This document shows positions 62,398 through 64,000 of a stretch of 64,000 nucleotides of DNA, in pieces. Source of the stretch: Cryobacterium levicorallinum (GTDB taxonomy: Bacteria > Actinomycetota > Actinomycetes > Actinomycetales > Microbacteriaceae); the NCBI RefSeq assembly GCF_004402405.1, contig NZ_SOFE01000023.1, forward strand, positions 246,297 to 310,296, read 5' to 3'. Within the stretch, counting starts at the first letter, position 1, and every line of letters begins with the position of its first letter. The notes under the pieces are model-generated. The model did not search any database and was not told the origin of the DNA. It saw nothing but the letters and a program-made list of their open reading frames with translations. A program made the position numbers and the translations under genes.

Positions 62398-64000
62398 GTG
62401 TATGTACTGGTGCGGCAGGCGGGCGGTGGCGACCTGGTCGTCGAACCCCGCGATGAGGCCGGAGCTTCGCTGCAACCGCCGCGCCGACTGAGTCTGGACG
62501 AATTTCGAACGTTTGTGGCCGCCAGGGAATCCTGGGCCCTTGAAGGCCGCCCGCGCTGGGTCTGGGACGACACCGGCCACACCTATCCGCTGCTGCTCAG
62601 TGCCGGAATCCGGGTGGAGCGCTGCCACGATCTGCGCCTGTGCCACGTGATCCTCAAGAATTCAGCCCTGACCCAGTTGAGCGAACTGGCCCTCGCCGCG
62701 CCGGATCGCTGGGATGCAGCGAGCGCGGTGACAGCCGACCAGATCGAGCTCCGGGCGACCCTGTTCGAGTTTGATGTCGACGATGACCATGGCGGTGACG
62801 ATCTAGCCGACCACGCCGCTGACGGCACCGGCGACTCTGGTGCCACCGAACCTGGCCCCGATTCTCGCGCCCCCGAATCGACGTCCGGGCGTGAGTTCCG
62901 CCGTCAACTCGACGCCGTGGCATCCGCTGCCGAACCGGGCCGGTTGCGCCTGCTGCTCGCTGCGGAATCGGCGGGCGCGCTCGTGGCCGCCGAAATGCGC
63001 TTCGCTGGGCTTCCGTGGCGCACCGACGTGCACAATCATCTGCTGACGCGGGAGCTGGGACCCCGCGCCCTGCCGGGTGTGCGACCGGACCGTCTTGAAC
63101 TGCTCGCCCAGCGGATCCGGCTGGAACTGGATGATGATGCCCTCAACCCGGACTCGCCGCAGGAACTGTTCAAGGCCCTGCAACGCGCGGGACTGGCCGT
63201 GACCTCGACCAGGGGCTGGGAGTTGAAGAAGCTCGAGCATCCGGTGATTGAGCCCCTGTTGCAGTACAAGAAGCTTTCCCGGTTGCTCAGCGCCAACGGC
63301 TGGACCTGGATGGAGTCCTGGGTCGTCAACGGTCGATTCCACCCCGACTACGTGCCGGGAGGCGTGGTGACCGGCCGCTGGGCGACGCGCGGCGGGGGAG
63401 CGTTGCAGCTGCCCAGACAGATTCGCGGCGCGGTGGTCGCCGATGACGGCTGGAAACTCGTCGTCGCCGATGCCGCCCAGTTGGAGCCGCGCATTCTCGC
63501 CGCGTTGGCCCAGGACGAGCGAATGGCTACGGCCGGGCGTGGAACCGACCTCTATGCCGGAATCGTTGCGAGCGGCGTCGTGGAGACGCGCGATCATGCC
63601 AAGGTCGCCATGCTCGGAGCTATGTATGGCGCCACGACCGGGGAGAGTGGTCGGCTGTTGCCGCGCCTGGCGCGTGCCTACCCTCGGGCGATCGCCCTGA
63701 CAGAGTTGGCTGCCCGGGCCGGCGAGCGAGGCGAAGTCGTCACCACCCGGCTGGGGCGGTCGTCGCCGGTACCCGGGCAGGGTTGGCATGAGGTGCAAGC
63801 TCAGGCGTACGATCTGGCGGCCACAGCGACCGATGAGCGCCGGGCCCGCAGCCAGGCGAGGGACTGGGGCCGCTTCACCCGAAACTTCATCGTTCAGGGC
63901 AGCGCCGCGGAATGGGCGCTGTGCTGGATGGCCGAGATTCGCCGAGAACTTGCCGCCCTCCCGGCCTCCGGTGCCGGTGCGACCAGCGCACTCAGACGAG
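62398..64000 (+). CDS. bifunctional 3'-5' exonuclease/DNA polymerase (family A), partial
   Basis: An open frame from GTG 62398 runs off the window (534 codons seen). The first 200 residues fit the degenerate exonuclease-like domain, with an acidic insert (FDVDDDHGGDDLADH). From about residue 320 family-A polymerase elements follow: LLQYKKLSRLLSANGWTWM, VTGRWATRGGGALQLPRQIR, motif A VVADAAQLEPRILAALAQ, and the motif B region RDHAKVAMLGAMYGATTGES. Motif C lies beyond the end. Such stand-alone PolA relatives are found in many Micrococcales. In motif A the usual DYSQIELR reads DAAQLEPR, so the tyrosine-type steric-gate environment differs from E. coli PolI. Confidence 0.85.
   Translation, partial: MYVLVRQAGGGDLVVEPRDEAGASLQPPRRLSLDEFRTFVAARESWALEGRPRWVWDDTGHTYPLLLSAGIRVERCHDLRLCHVILKNSALTQLSELALAAPDRWDAASAVTADQIELRATLFEFDVDDDHGGDDLADHAADGTGDSGATEPGPDSRAPESTSGREFRRQLDAVASAAEPGRLRLLLAAESAGALVAAEMRFAGLPWRTDVHNHLLTRELGPRALPGVRPDRLELLAQRIRLELDDDALNPDSPQELFKALQRAGLAVTSTRGWELKKLEHPVIEPLLQYKKLSRLLSANGWTWMESWVVNGRFHPDYVPGGVVTGRWATRGGGALQLPRQIRGAVVADDGWKLVVADAAQLEPRILAALAQDERMATAGRGTDLYAGIVASGVVETRDHAKVAMLGAMYGATTGESGRLLPRLARAYPRAIALTELAARAGERGEVVTTRLGRSSPVPGQGWHEVQAQAYDLAATATDERRARSQARDWGRFTRNFIVQGSAAEWALCWMAEIRRELAALPASGAGATSALRR

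Overview
The window reads as chromosome of a high-GC Gram-positive actinobacterium of the order Micrococcales (Arthrobacter/Cryobacterium-like). This rests on GC-rich codon use, a SCO6745-type protein, an actinobacterial bifunctional 3'-5' exonuclease/DNA polymerase at the right edge, and a dimethylglycine oxidase whose 830-residue length and sequence, as I remember it, resemble the Arthrobacter globiformis enzyme. No complete tRNA, rRNA, CRISPR array or complete insertion sequence was found.

Layout. 1-4.1 kb is a decayed integration region: a plasmid-type ssb remnant, an intact hipBA toxin-antitoxin module with its own promoter and repeated operators, and tRNA 3'-end fragments repeated on both sides. 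4.3-8.8 kb holds an NCS1-type permease, an NTF2-like protein, a cyclase-family amidohydrolase, an agmatinase-family ureohydrolase and an XRE-cupin regulator, which together look like uptake and hydrolysis of a cyclic nitrogen compound. 8.8-13 kb has an SRPBCC protein, a broken membrane-protein gene, and a divergon of a DapA-like lyase facing an XRE-cupin regulator followed by two genes interrupted by in-frame stop codons. 13.2-19.5 kb is an envelope/signalling block: PAP2 phosphatase, two two-component systems (the second with both genes frameshifted), a COG4705 membrane protein, a DedA protein and an acidic exported protein. 19.5-22.8 kb is a graveyard of resolvase, AbiE and hipA scraps around an SDR oxidoreductase and a haloacid dehalogenase.

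22.8-51.4 kb is a coherent choline/glycine-betaine catabolic island. Choline and betaine enter by a BCCT carrier and a ProVWX-type ABC system. BetA and BetB make betaine, a Rieske monooxygenase (GbcA) with its reductase (GbcB) makes dimethylglycine plus formaldehyde, DMG oxidase makes sarcosine, and heterotetrameric SoxBDAG makes glycine. GlyA converts glycine to serine and SdaA deaminates serine to pyruvate. Formaldehyde is handled by a glutathione-independent formaldehyde dehydrogenase, and PurU recycles formyl-THF. A LysR regulator and two paralogous GntR/FCD regulators lie at divergent junctions; a shared TGATATAT-type dyad marks three intergenic regions.

51.4-61.6 kb is accessory DNA: a dapA scrap, a 7-bp tandem repeat, and an alpha/beta-hydrolase gene apparently split into two halves about 7 kb apart. 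Between the halves lie a YoeB-like toxin with a decapitated antitoxin, a GNAT acetyltransferase, a PIN gene broken by TGA, a MerR-controlled metal/redox operon with a textbook 20-bp-spacer promoter, a TetR/DsrE/ABM cassette and a serine resolvase. After this come a nuclease gene with an in-frame TAG, an exported lipoprotein with a perfect terminator hairpin, and the start of the DNA polymerase gene, which runs off the window.

A recurring oddity is single in-frame stop codons in otherwise open, recognisable genes (ssb, PLP enzyme, B3/4 protein twice, small membrane protein, PIN, nuclease). These could be real recent gene decay or sequence error; they are listed individually.
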